Assembly (NCBI RefSeq): GCF_007992075.1
Contig: NZ_BJZO01000011.1
Coordinates: 1-61,428 of the forward strand
Length of the DNA: 61,428 nucleotides
DNA from: Pararhodospirillum oryzae
GTDB taxonomy: Bacteria; Pseudomonadota; Alphaproteobacteria; Rhodospirillales; Rhodospirillaceae
Direction: 5' to 3'
Position numbers and translations under genes: made by a program. The notes beneath the pieces are model-generated. The model had not been told where the DNA came from. It ran no database searches and saw only the letters and a program-made list of their open reading frames with translations. This document shows, one piece after another, positions 8,877 to 18,401 of this stretch. Every line of letters starts with the position of its first letter. The stretch's first letter is position 1.

Positions 8877-9638
8877 CTAGAACAACCCTTGCGAGCGAAA
8901 CGAGACATGACCGTTCCGCCCGATCACCAGATGATCGTGCAAGGTGATCCCCACCGCGCGCAGGCCATCGCGGACCTGCAAGGTGATGTCATGATCGGCG
9001 GCCGAGGGCGTGGGGTCGCCCGAGGGATGGTTATGGACCAGAATGACCGCCGCCGCGTGCAGCTCCAGGGCCCGGCGGACCACCTCGCGCGGATACAGGG
9101 GGGCATGGTTGACCGTGCCCCGCTGCATCTCCTCGTCGGCGATCAGACGGTTGCGCGTGTCCAGGAACAAGCCGCGCACGTGCTCGGTCGGCTGGTGATC
9201 CAGGCGGGCGTGGCAATACTCCAAAAGCCGGTCCCACGAGGCCAGGATGGGCTGGTTCATCACCCGCCCCTGAAGCAGGCGCTGGGCGGCCATCTCGGCC
9301 ACCTTGAGGGCCGCCACCGCCGCGTCGCCCACGCCCTCCACCCGGCGCAGCGCCTCGGGCGAGGCCGCGATCACCGCCGCGAACGTCCCGAACTCGGCCA
9401 GCAGCACCTTCGCCAGCGGCTTGACATCGCCCCGGGGCCGCGCGAGGCACAGCAACAGTTCCAGGACCTCGTAATCCGGCAGCGCCTCGGGGTGGGCCAG
9501 GAAGCGCTCGCGCAGCCGGGCCCGATGCCCTTCCGGCCCCGGCACCGCCTTGCGCCGGGGTGCGTCGGCCGGCGTTTTCGGCTCGGCGCGGCTCCGGCGG
9601 GCCGGCGGGTCTTCCCCCGAAGGCGGCGGGGAGGTCAT
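8877..9638 (-). CDS. radC: RadC-like JAMM/MPN domain protein
   Basis: A 253-residue protein of the RadC (DUF2466) family: a basic N-terminal tail, a helix-hairpin-helix region (about 60-120), and a C-terminal JAMM domain with the zinc motif HNHPSGDPTPSAAD. The cellular role of the family is unsettled; the old DNA-repair label is not well supported. ATG at 9638 overlaps the map stop (ATGA), so I prefer it over the longer in-frame option at 9710. Confidence 0.88.
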   Translation of the reverse strand: MTSPPPSGEDPPARRSRAEPKTPADAPRRKAVPGPEGHRARLRERFLAHPEALPDYEVLELLLCLARPRGDVKPLAKVLLAEFGTFAAVIAASPEALRRVEGVGDAAVAALKVAEMAAQRLLQGRVMNQPILASWDRLLEYCHARLDHQPTEHVRGLFLDTRNRLIADEEMQRGTVNHAPLYPREVVRRALELHAAAVILVHNHPSGDPTPSAADHDITLQVRDGLRAVGITLHDHLVIGRNGHVSFRSQGLF

Positions 9639-10462
9639 GGGGTCGCGACGCCCGCCCCCTCGTAGGGCGGGCAATGCCAGCCGCGCGGCGACACGGTGAA
9701 AATCTCGCATCCCTCCTCGGTGATGCCGATGGAATGCTCGAACTGCGCCGACAGCGATTTGTCGCGGGTGACCGCCGTCCAGCCGTCCGAAAGGATCTTG
9801 GTTTCGTGCCGGCCGGCGTTGATCATCGGCTCAATGGTGAAAATCATCCCCGGGCGCAGCACCACGCCTTGCCCCGGCCGTCCGAAGTGCATGACATTGG
9901 GCGGCTGGTGGAACACCCGGCCCAGGCCATGCCCGCAGAAATCGCGCACGATCGAATAGCGCAGGCCCTCGGCATAGGTCTGGATCACATGCCCGATGTC
10001 CCCCAAGGTGTTGCCCGGCTTGGCCATCTCGATGCCCCGCATCAGGCATTCATAGGTGGTTTCCACCAGGCGACGCGCCTTCAGCTTCACATCGCCCACG
10101 TAGTACATGCGGCTGGAATCGCCATACCAGCCATCCAGAATCGGCGTGACATCGATGTTCAGGACATCCCCGTCCTTCAGGATTTTGTCGGGAGCGGGAA
10201 TCCCGTGGCACACCACGTGATTCACCGACGTGCAGATCGAGCGCGGATAGCCCCGGTAGTTCAACGGAGCCGACACCGCGCCATGATCGGCAATGAACGT
10301 GGCGCACAACCGATCCAGGGCATCGGTGGAGACGCCCGGCTGAATGTACGGCGTGATGAAATCAAGGGTCTCGGCCGCGAGGCGACCGGCTTTTCGCATG
10401 CCCTCGAAGGCCTCCGGCCCGTGGAGGGTGATTTCCTGGGCCCGTTGAGCGGCACTGGTCAT
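9635..10462 (-). CDS. map: Methionine aminopeptidase, type I
   Basis: A 275-residue metalloprotease that removes the initiator methionine from new proteins. The metal-binding and active-site motifs appear in order: NIDVTPILDGWYGD, CGHGLGRVFHQPP, FTIEPM and SAQFEHS. ATG at 10462 has AAGGTG upstream; the frame is open further but with no family similarity. The gene is coupled to radC by an ATGA overlap, a common alphaproteobacterial arrangement, and follows sfsA by 46 bases on the same strand. Confidence 0.95.
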   Translation of the reverse strand: MTSAAQRAQEITLHGPEAFEGMRKAGRLAAETLDFITPYIQPGVSTDALDRLCATFIADHGAVSAPLNYRGYPRSICTSVNHVVCHGIPAPDKILKDGDVLNIDVTPILDGWYGDSSRMYYVGDVKLKARRLVETTYECLMRGIEMAKPGNTLGDIGHVIQTYAEGLRYSIVRDFCGHGLGRVFHQPPNVMHFGRPGQGVVLRPGMIFTIEPMINAGRHETKILSDGWTAVTRDKSLSAQFEHSIGITEEGCEIFTVSPRGWHCPPYEGAGVATP

Positions 10463-10508
10463 GCGCGGCACACCTTGTTCAAGGGGATCATGGAACGGCA
10501 GTCTTTCT

Positions 10509-11255
10509 TCAGGTTTGGGGAGAAACAGGCGGCCAGACAAGGGGCAGCGTGCGATTGACCCAAATTCCGGTTGCCGGATCGACCGCGCAGCCCAGACAAA
10601 CCACCTCGACACCCCGGTCCAGCGCCACCGCGAGGCCGGCGCCGTAGGCCGGATCCAGGGATTGCGCGATGCCAACCGCATCGCCATCGGTGCGCTGAAC
10701 CAGGTACACCATCACGGCTCGCGCGCCTTGCGCCACCATCGTGGCCAGGTCTTCCAGATGCTTGGCCCCCCGGGCCGTCACCGCATCGGGAAACAAGACA
10801 ACGCCCTGGGGGGCGCCGCCTTCCTTCATGGTCACGTTCTTGACCTCGACGTAGCACGAAGGCCGGTCGTCGGCCTCCAGCAACAGGTCGATCCGTGACC
10901 GCCCGGCATAGGGCACCTCGCGCCGGATCCGGGCATACCCGGCCAGGGCCGGCACCCTTCCATCGTGGATCGCCTCGGCCACCACGCGGTTGGGCGTGCT
11001 GGTGTTCACGCCCACGAACGCCTCGTCCACCTGGATGATTTCCCAGGTCCAGGCCAGGCGTCGCCCGGGAGCCTGGGCCGGCGAGAGCCAGACCGGCGAG
11101 CCAGGGGTGTTGACGGTGCGCATCGAACCGGAGTTCGCGCAATGCGCCGTCACGGTTTCCCCTGCCCGCGCCCCTTCTTCGAGCACCACATCCGCCAGAA
11201 AGCGTTTGTAGCGTTGAACCAGACGCCCCCGGATCAGCGGCCGGGCGAACTCCAT
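10509..11255 (-). CDS. sfsA: SfsA family protein
   Basis: A 248-residue SfsA homologue. The N-terminal OB-like part contains AHCANSGSMRTV, and the C-terminal nuclease-like fold contains YVEVKNVT and FPDAVTARG, which are family hallmarks. Its E. coli namesake was linked to maltose metabolism and DNA binding; true function is unclear. A GGAGG stands 8 bases before ATG 11255. It lies just downstream of the puh/bchJ end of the photosynthesis operon (38-base gap), so read-through transcription is possible. It also forms a plausible unit with map and radC. Confidence 0.9.
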   Translation of the reverse strand: MEFARPLIRGRLVQRYKRFLADVVLEEGARAGETVTAHCANSGSMRTVNTPGSPVWLSPAQAPGRRLAWTWEIIQVDEAFVGVNTSTPNRVVAEAIHDGRVPALAGYARIRREVPYAGRSRIDLLLEADDRPSCYVEVKNVTMKEGGAPQGVVLFPDAVTARGAKHLEDLATMVAQGARAVMVYLVQRTDGDAVGIAQSLDPAYGAGLAVALDRGVEVVCLGCAVDPATGIWVNRTLPLVWPPVSPQT

Positions 11256-11293
11256 GGCTCCGTCCTCCTGCCGCCGCCCCGGGACCCCACCCG

Positions 11294-12739
11294 TTACCAG
11301 GTGATCTCAAAGACGCAGGCCGGATGCCCCATGGCTCCGCACGAGGTTTCCACCACCTTGCTCTTGCGATGCACCAGAACCCGGAACAGGCCCTCGAAGG
11401 TGGCGGCGTAATAATCGCACAAAGGGTGATCGGCCTGAACGCCCCGGCACAGCGGAGAATTGACGATCCGCACCTGAACCGGGTGCCCGGTCTCCCAGGA
11501 AAACTGTCCGCTGCCGGCGAAGGTCCACGCGTGGCGGCTAATGGCGGTGAGCAGCGACTTTGCCGCCATCCCGGCGGGCAGACGCTTGAGCAGGGCGGCG
11601 ATCGGCTTGGGAATGCGGTTGGCGAGAAGGTACTCGGCCGTGGTTTCCCCGGCCCGCCGCGAAACCCGCTGGCACAGCTCGGGCGTCAGCTGATCGCGCA
11701 AGGCCCGGTGCAGCGCGATGACCTCGGTTTCCGGGATCATGTGCTCGGGCAGTTCCTGGAGATAGCGCCCCAGGTCGGCGGCCGCGAACACCCGCTCCAT
11801 GTCCCCGGGTCCCCCCAGTTCGCGCAGGGCCCGCACCACCTGGATCACGGCATTGGGGCCAATGCGGGCCCCCGTTCCGGGAGAGGCGTTCGTATCCTTG
11901 TCCGTCATGCCGTGTCGATCCTCCTTGCTGTCCCCCGCCCAGATTTCCACGTATCCGCCCCCCGGTTCCTGGATGCGCCGCGACAAAAGGCCCCATTTCC
12001 AAAGGGTCTCCGCCGGCAGGGGCAAAACCAGGAACCAGTGCTCCAGCACCGCGAGGCCGGTCAGGGTGGCAAGAAACGTCACCTCGATCGCCTCGGGTCG
12101 GCTGAGCGCCGGATCGGAAATCTTGAGCGTCAGCACCGTGAATACCATGGTCGACGCCGTCACGGAAATCGGAAAGAGCAGGTTGATCGGCCGCTTGCGA
12201 AAGTAGGTCTTCAGATAGTCGAGGTGGAGCGGCAAAAAGTCTTCACTCAGGTTACGCGCCCCCAGAAAAACGTTCAGCTTGGCGGACAGGCGCATCCCCC
12301 ACAAAATCACAAAAGTCCAAAGACCAACCTTGTTGGGCTTGTCCCAACTTAAAATAATCAAAATGGCCGCCGTGCCGACGATGGCCAGTTCGTGATATAA
12401 AATGGTCAGGGTTGCCAATCGAAAGCGCTGCCAGCCCACGCACCCGTCCGGGCACGGCGTGCGGCGCGGACCGGTGATGTAGCCAAACAGGAACATCATC
12501 TCGATCCACCCCCAGGCCACCAGGCCGCAGGTGAAGGAGCTGTAGGCCGCGCCCACCGAAACCACCGCCGCCGTGTGGGAAATACCGGCGAACGCGCTGA
12601 TCAGGAGGGCGGTGGCCAGGGCGAACGTCCACACGTAGGTCCGGCGCGGGAGGCCATCCAGGTACATGATAGCCCCGGTCGAGAACCACCAGACGAACAA
12701 AACATACGCAATCGGAACGGCGAAATCGCTGAAGGACAT
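11294..12739 (-). CDS. puhE-bchJ: PuhE-BchJ fusion: photosynthetic assembly protein plus 4-vinyl reductase domain
   Basis: One uninterrupted frame of 481 codons. Residues 1-277 are a multi-span membrane protein matching PuhE (DUF3623), an assembly factor usually encoded at the end of puh operons. Residues 278-481 match BchJ, a V4R-domain protein implicated in reduction of the 4-vinyl group of protochlorophyllide. The V4R features DHPLCDYYAATFEGLF and SCGAMGHPACVFE are present. These are normally separate proteins. A strong AAGGAGG lies 11 bases before the internal ATG at 11908, so a free 204-residue BchJ may also be made. The PuhE start (ATG 12739) has a poor ribosome-binding site; in-frame GTG 12754 is the alternative. 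Last photosynthesis gene before sfsA. Confidence 0.85.
   Translation of the reverse strand: MSFSDFAVPIAYVLFVWWFSTGAIMYLDGLPRRTYVWTFALATALLISAFAGISHTAAVVSVGAAYSSFTCGLVAWGWIEMMFLFGYITGPRRTPCPDGCVGWQRFRLATLTILYHELAIVGTAAILIILSWDKPNKVGLWTFVILWGMRLSAKLNVFLGARNLSEDFLPLHLDYLKTYFRKRPINLLFPISVTASTMVFTVLTLKISDPALSRPEAIEVTFLATLTGLAVLEHWFLVLPLPAETLWKWGLLSRRIQEPGGGYVEIWAGDSKEDRHGMTDKDTNASPGTGARIGPNAVIQVVRALRELGGPGDMERVFAAADLGRYLQELPEHMIPETEVIALHRALRDQLTPELCQRVSRRAGETTAEYLLANRIPKPIAALLKRLPAGMAAKSLLTAISRHAWTFAGSGQFSWETGHPVQVRIVNSPLCRGVQADHPLCDYYAATFEGLFRVLVHRKSKVVETSCGAMGHPACVFEITW
11906..11926 (-). promoter_or_regulatory. Internal ribosome-binding site for BchJ inside the fusion
   Basis: On the minus strand AAGGAGG (11920-11926) stands 11 bases upstream of ATG (11906-11908), whose downstream residues MTDKDTN look like a native BchJ N-terminus. 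It is a stronger site than the one at the PuhE start. This suggests that BchJ was once, or still is, translated on its own. Confidence 0.65.
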
Positions 12740-12836
12740 GGACGACCAGGCCACCAGAGAAAGGACAACCGCCCACCCGCCCGCCCCCTAACCCAGGGGA
12801 CCGGCTTCCAGGGGACGGAACAACGGCGGCGAAAGT

Positions 12837-13301
12837 CTATTCGCGGCGGCGATCGTGCGCCGTCTGGAACAAATCCTGGACCAGGGCCAGACTGGTGGGA
12901 CCAAACGACCCTACGTCGATATTCATCCCCGTGCCCGGATCGGCCAGCGCCAGACGCCCGTTGGCGTGACGCTCCAGGCGATAGGGCGTCGCCAGGTCGA
13001 TTTCCCGGCGGTGCCGCTCGCGCTCCAGGCTTTTCAGGATTCCCTGAAGAAAGCCGCTGCTCGCGGCGGGAATCCGCGTCATCACGACGTTGTCGGGAGG
13101 CACGATCACCGCGACCGTGCCATCGTTTTCAACCCGGAAGGCCATGTCCTCGGTGGCGACCACGGCGGAGCGGTAGTCAGACCCGGGATCGTATCCACTG
13201 AGACGGGCCCACGCCGCGACCAGGATGGTGAGGCTGACCACGATGGCCGCCGCGATCAGGGCGGAGCGTGGAACCGGCTTGTCTTCAAAGGGATCACCCA
13301 T
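12837..13301 (-). CDS. puhC: Photosynthetic complex assembly protein PuhC
   Basis: A 154-residue protein with a short charged N-terminus, one membrane segment at about 14-33, and a periplasmic domain. This is the layout of PuhC, which is needed for proper reaction-centre/LH1 assembly in Rhodobacter. Assignment rests on the architecture, the motif around SGFLQGILKSLERERH, and position between puhB and puhE. The ribosome-binding site is weak (GACGAG). A 185-base gap with a hairpin separates it from puhB. Confidence 0.85.
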   Translation of the reverse strand: MGDPFEDKPVPRSALIAAAIVVSLTILVAAWARLSGYDPGSDYRSAVVATEDMAFRVENDGTVAVIVPPDNVVMTRIPAASSGFLQGILKSLERERHRREIDLATPYRLERHANGRLALADPGTGMNIDVGSFGPTSLALVQDLFQTAHDRRRE

Positions 13302-13444
13302 GGCGCTCGTCTCTGTTGAGTCCGTGTTTTGTGTGGCCGAACCGCCATCTGGCGGCGCGACGGGCCTTCGGGGCGGGCGTCTACCCGGTCTGCTCCGGTG
13401 GCGCCCCCCTTGCGTCCCCCGACGGACGGCCCTGCCGGGGCGAT

Positions 13445-13464
13445 CCTCCCCCCCTCAGGGGAGG
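13445..13464 (-). other. Hairpin between puhB and puhC
   Basis: CCTCCCC and GGGGAGG form a 7-bp stem within the 185-base puhB-puhC gap. There is no T run; it may stabilise the upstream puhAB message or lower expression of the genes that follow. Confidence 0.4.
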
Positions 13465-13486
13465 CCGCACCCGGCCGGCGGAACGA

Positions 13487-14098
13487 CTACCCGGCCGCAT
13501 CTTCGGGGCTGTCGGGTTGAGAAGGCGCGGAGCGCAGGGCCTCGGCCAGAAGCGCGGCAACGCGCCCGGCATCGGGGATGCACCGCAACATGGGCTCCGC
13601 CCGGGTCACCCGCCACGGACGGGCGTGGGGCCACAGCGCCAGATACGCCAACCGGACCTTGGGGGTCAGCGTCAACGGGATGTCCCCCGTTCCATTCGCG
13701 TACACCTTGAGGGCCGCGCTGGTCACCGCCGTGAACGGCAGGTTCATGGTCCGGGGCAAGGCAATGCCAAACCGCAGGGCAACCCTCCGGTTGGTAATGG
13801 TGTAGATGGTGGATCGGGCCAGCCACCGCGCATAAAGGCCGATCAGCCCCAGAACCACCGCCGCCGGCACGATCAGCGACGAGGACGCCATGACGGCATC
13901 CCCCGCCGCGGTGCCACCGGCGATGGCGGAGAGGACCTCCCAGGCAAAAAGCCCCACGAAGTAGAGGAGCACCAACCAAAAATGCAAGGCCCGCCGCGCC
14001 AGACCTTTCCAGTCTGGCGCTCCCTGCCAGAGGATGGTTTCACCCTCTGGCAGAGACTCGGGCAGGCCATGCACAGGGTCGGAGTCGTATTCCCCCAT
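13487..14098 (-). CDS. puhB: Photosynthetic complex assembly protein PuhB
   Basis: A 203-residue membrane protein with a PH-like (bPH2) domain. Three predicted membrane spans occupy about 30-105 and the domain body carries YTITNRRVALRFG. PuhB helps assemble the reaction centre, probably through bacteriochlorophyll or H-subunit contacts. ATG at 14098 overlaps the puhA stop (ATGA), giving tight coupling with its functional partner; an in-frame TTG at 14104 would add two residues and is less likely. Confidence 0.92.
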   Translation of the reverse strand: MGEYDSDPVHGLPESLPEGETILWQGAPDWKGLARRALHFWLVLLYFVGLFAWEVLSAIAGGTAAGDAVMASSSLIVPAAVVLGLIGLYARWLARSTIYTITNRRVALRFGIALPRTMNLPFTAVTSAALKVYANGTGDIPLTLTPKVRLAYLALWPHARPWRVTRAEPMLRCIPDAGRVAALLAEALRSAPSQPDSPEDAAG

Positions 14099-14853
14099 CA
14101 CCAAGCCTTCTTGGTGTACATCATGCCGCCGGCGAAGTAGCCCATGATGCGGTCTTCTTCACGCAGGGTGATCTGATCGCCGCGAGCCGTGGTCGGAGCC
14201 GAGGCGAAGTGGGCGCTGTCGGCCGAACCGACGTAGATCGTGCGGGTGGCGGCCACGATCAGGGCGCGGGTGACGGGCACCAGAACGCGCTTGCCGTCCT
14301 TCAGGGCGACTTCGAAGTAGCGGCCCAGGCATTCCGACTTGTCGATCCACACATCGGCAACCGACCCGACGACCACGTCATCGGCGGCCACGACCTGCAT
14401 GCCATGCGGGTCGGCGTCGCAAGACGACAGCCAGAAGTCCTTGTGCTTCGACAGCGGAACGATGCGGGCATCGCCTTCCAAGGTCAGGTCCGGGGTGGCC
14501 GCCCGCTCGGTGAACGCGGCGGGGCCAACGGCGTCGATCATCGGGTCGCCGGTCGGCTCCAGGGGCGAGCCGGCCCAACGGGCGGTCGGCTTGGCCTTGA
14601 TCACGCGGGTGTCGCGCGCGTCATTGGGAACGGCGCGGGTGCCGCCGTGCGGCATGTAGAAGGTCTTCGGGGGGCTCATGGCGTGCGGCCCCATGGCCTC
14701 CAGCTTACCCGACAGGTCGTCTTCCAGCGGATACCCCTCGCGGCGGTCTTCCATCCGCAGATAGACGATCAGGCCCAGGAAAAACGAAACGAAGAAAACA
14801 GCAGTGACAAGAGTGGCAACGTCAAAATTGCCAACGAGTTGTCCAACAAACAT
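14098..14853 (-). CDS. puhA: Photosynthetic reaction centre H subunit
   Basis: A 251-residue reaction-centre H chain: one N-terminal membrane helix (about 13-33), then RMEDRREGYPLE and a cytoplasmic PRC-barrel domain covering the quinone side. It caps the L/M core and guides proton delivery to QB. A clear AGGAGG precedes ATG 14853. It sits downstream of lhaA (24-base gap) and is coupled to puhB, the classic puh arrangement at the end of a bch superoperon. Confidence 0.98.
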   Translation of the reverse strand: MFVGQLVGNFDVATLVTAVFFVSFFLGLIVYLRMEDRREGYPLEDDLSGKLEAMGPHAMSPPKTFYMPHGGTRAVPNDARDTRVIKAKPTARWAGSPLEPTGDPMIDAVGPAAFTERAATPDLTLEGDARIVPLSKHKDFWLSSCDADPHGMQVVAADDVVVGSVADVWIDKSECLGRYFEVALKDGKRVLVPVTRALIVAATRTIYVGSADSAHFASAPTTARGDQITLREEDRIMGYFAGGMMYTKKAW

Positions 14854-14877
14854 AGCATGGCCTCCTGATGTCTGAGC

Positions 14878-16770
14878 TTAGCCCGGGAATCCGGTCAGCC
14901 CGAAACGGTCCCTCGACCGCTTCCGCCCAGCCAGCCCGTCACGGGCCAGAGGGAAGAGCACGGCCAACGTGGCAATCAGCAACACGATCTCAATCAGGTA
15001 CACGACTCCGTACCCAGCATACGACGCCGCCGGCGAGTGGCCAAGGCCCCCGTAGCCGGCAAGGGCGGTCACCATGTCCCGGATGAATCCGCCCACCAAA
15101 GTGCCGCCGCCCATCGCCGTGGCCTGCACCGCGCCCCAGGCACCCAGGGCGAGGCCGGCATCCCCGTCGTCAGCCAGCGACATCGCCGCGGTGAGCATGC
15201 CCACCGCGAACAAACCACTCCCCAGCCCGATTAAAACAGTCCCCACCCGAAACACCATCAGCGAGGACATGGGAGTGGCAATCAAAACGCAAACAAACGC
15301 CGCCATTCCGATCACCGCGCCCACGGACGCCAGTCGTATCGGATCGGTGCCCCGGTCCAGCAGCTTGGCCGCGAGCGCGAATCCCGCCAGGGTTCCGGCG
15401 GCCAGCATGGCCGTGAGCACCGTGGTTCCGCTGACCGACAGGCCCAGGACCTGCCCCCCGTAGGGCTCCAGCAGCACGTCTTGCATCGAAAAAGCGGCAG
15501 TGCCGATCCCCAGGCCCAGCAACAGGCGCAGCGGCTGGCCTTTTTCGTAAAAGGCGGCCCAGGTTTCGGCGAAACTCGGCTGTGCCACCGTGGGATCGGT
15601 CAGCACGGTATTGCGCACTTCCTGCTTCCACAGGGCGATCATGTTCAAGATCATGGTCACCACGGCGGCGCCTTGGATCACCTGGATCAGCTTGACCTGG
15701 GTGAAGTCCTCCAGCAGCAGGCCGAACATCACGCTTGAGCCCATCATGCCGACCAGCAGCATGACATAGAGCAGCGCCACCACCCGGGGCCGTGATTTCT
15801 CGGGCGCCAGGTCGGTGGCCAGCGCAAGGCCCGCCGTCTGGGTGGTATGCAGGCCAATGCCCACCAGCAGGAAGGCAAGCGCGGCGCCCACGTAGCCCGC
15901 GAGACCCGAGCCAACCACCCGTCCGTCGCCCGAAAGCAAGAACAAGGCAAACGGCATCAGGGCCAGACCGCCAAACTGGGCGAGCGAGCCCATCCAGATG
16001 AAGGGAACGCGACGCCAGCCCAGGAACGAGCGGTAGGTATCGGACTTGAAGCCGATCAGCACGCGAAACGGCGCGAACAGAATGGGCAACGACACCATCG
16101 TGGCCACCAGCCACGTCGGCACGCCCATTTCAACCACCATGACCCGGTTCAAGGTGCCGGTCAGCAGCACCATCGCCATGCCGACCGAGATCTGGAACAA
16201 GGACAGGCGCAGCAGGCGGTTCAAGGGCAGGTCGTCGCTGGCCGCGTCCGCGAACGGCAGATACTTGGGCGCCAGGGTCTGCCACTGGTCCGACATGGTG
16301 CCGCCGGCCTTGCGCACCTTGTCCATCAGGGGGTCGTTGATGTCCCCCCCGTGCGCCGCCGGTCCCTGCACGATGGCGGCCAGGTCGTTGGCTTTTTCCG
16401 CCCAGCCGTTGAGCCGGGATTGCAGGCGGTCGCCCAGCACCCGGCCCAGGTCGGCGAACGACGAGGCGCCGCCCAGGGGCAGCGGCCCGGACGTCGCGTC
16501 CTCCGTGGAGGAAACGCCGTCCGTTCCCGTTTTTTCCTGACCCGGTTCCGACTTTTGCACGCGCCGCGCCAGGGAATCCGCCTTGGCGGCCCAGCGTCGC
16601 ACCGTTTCGTCGGAGCGGCGCCCGATGTCGCCCAAGGTTTCCAGCCCCCGGTCCCCGACCATGGTTCCCAGGCGCTGCTTCAGGCCGTCCACATCGATCT
16701 GGCGGGCGGCCTGTTGGGCACGGCGCACCCACAACTGCGCAAGAATACGGGACCGGGTCTCGCGTGTCAT
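14878..16770 (-). CDS. lhaA: LH1 assembly protein LhaA (PucC/BCH family) with long N-terminal extension
   Basis: A 630-residue major-facilitator-like membrane protein needed for LH1 assembly. About 12 membrane helices begin near residue 188, where the usual family sequence starts (LPLNRLLRLSLFQISVGMAM). Family members are typically near 470 residues, so roughly 175 hydrophilic, Arg/Ala/Gln-rich residues are extra. They contain repeated amphipathic stretches such as SSFADLGRVLGDRLQSRLN. ATG 16770 overlaps the bchM stop (ATGA), which supports the long start. An internal start such as M149 or M159 would be the alternative, but the whole extension stays open and codon use looks coding. Confidence 0.9.
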   Translation of the reverse strand: MTRETRSRILAQLWVRRAQQAARQIDVDGLKQRLGTMVGDRGLETLGDIGRRSDETVRRWAAKADSLARRVQKSEPGQEKTGTDGVSSTEDATSGPLPLGGASSFADLGRVLGDRLQSRLNGWAEKANDLAAIVQGPAAHGGDINDPLMDKVRKAGGTMSDQWQTLAPKYLPFADAASDDLPLNRLLRLSLFQISVGMAMVLLTGTLNRVMVVEMGVPTWLVATMVSLPILFAPFRVLIGFKSDTYRSFLGWRRVPFIWMGSLAQFGGLALMPFALFLLSGDGRVVGSGLAGYVGAALAFLLVGIGLHTTQTAGLALATDLAPEKSRPRVVALLYVMLLVGMMGSSVMFGLLLEDFTQVKLIQVIQGAAVVTMILNMIALWKQEVRNTVLTDPTVAQPSFAETWAAFYEKGQPLRLLLGLGIGTAAFSMQDVLLEPYGGQVLGLSVSGTTVLTAMLAAGTLAGFALAAKLLDRGTDPIRLASVGAVIGMAAFVCVLIATPMSSLMVFRVGTVLIGLGSGLFAVGMLTAAMSLADDGDAGLALGAWGAVQATAMGGGTLVGGFIRDMVTALAGYGGLGHSPAASYAGYGVVYLIEIVLLIATLAVLFPLARDGLAGRKRSRDRFGLTGFPG

Positions 16771-17467
16771 GCCGGACACAACTCCAGAGCCTGGGAAATA
16801 TAAAAACCCTTCACGATGCGCACGGTACGCCCGACGCGCCAGCCCGTGAAGGCCGGATCGGAGGAAAGACGCTCAAAAAAGGCTTTTTCTTCCAGGGGCA
16901 CGATGGCCGGCGACCGATCCGTGCGCGGAAAGAACTGACCCACGAAGTGCATCAGGGCCAAAAGCGGCGTGCGGGGCGCGAAAGTGATGACCAGCGCCCC
17001 ATCGGTGCGGGCAACAAGTCCGGCCAGCACCTTGAGCGTGTCGTCCATCTCGTAATGGATCAGGGAATCCATCGCCACCACGTAGTCGAAGCGGCCCAGG
17101 GCCGGATCGAGCATGTCGCCAACCTGGAAATCGATCGACCCCGGCCCCGGCAGCTCGGCGGCCCGGGTCTTGGCGTGCTCGATCAAGGTGGGGGCCACGT
17201 CGATGGCGACCACGGTGGCGCCCCGCGCCGCTGCCTCGAACGACAAAAGGCCGGTGCCGCAGCCGGCATCCAGCAGCCGCTTGCCGGTGAGGTCGGCCGG
17301 CAGCCACGACAGCAGCGTGGCGCGCATGGCATCACGCCCGGCGCGCACCGTCGCCCGGATGCGGCCCAGCGGCGCATCCGAGGTCAGGCGCTTCCACGCC
17401 TCCGAGGCGGTACGGTCGAAGTACGTCTGAATCTGCCCGCGACGGGCATCATAGGAACCGGTGGTCA

Positions 17468-17468
<1 letters not shown>
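16767..17468 (-). CDS. bchM: Mg-protoporphyrin IX O-methyltransferase
   Basis: A 233-residue class I methyltransferase that uses S-adenosylmethionine to methylate the 13-propionate of Mg-protoporphyrin IX. The SAM-binding motif LLDAGCGTGLLSFEAA is at about residues 65-80, followed by VAIDVAP and the post-motif GDMLDP. It acts between BchH-containing Mg-chelatase and cyclase. The start shares one base with the bchL stop (TAATG) and its own stop overlaps lhaA. Confidence 0.95.
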
Positions 17469-18388
<920 letters not shown>

Positions 18389-18401
18389 TCAGCCCACAGA
18401 C

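Noticed and set aside
6502-8880. A long plus-strand frame opposite the chemoreceptor gene
   Set aside because: It is an antisense shadow of the chemoreceptor, rich in Gly, His and Arg, with no domain.
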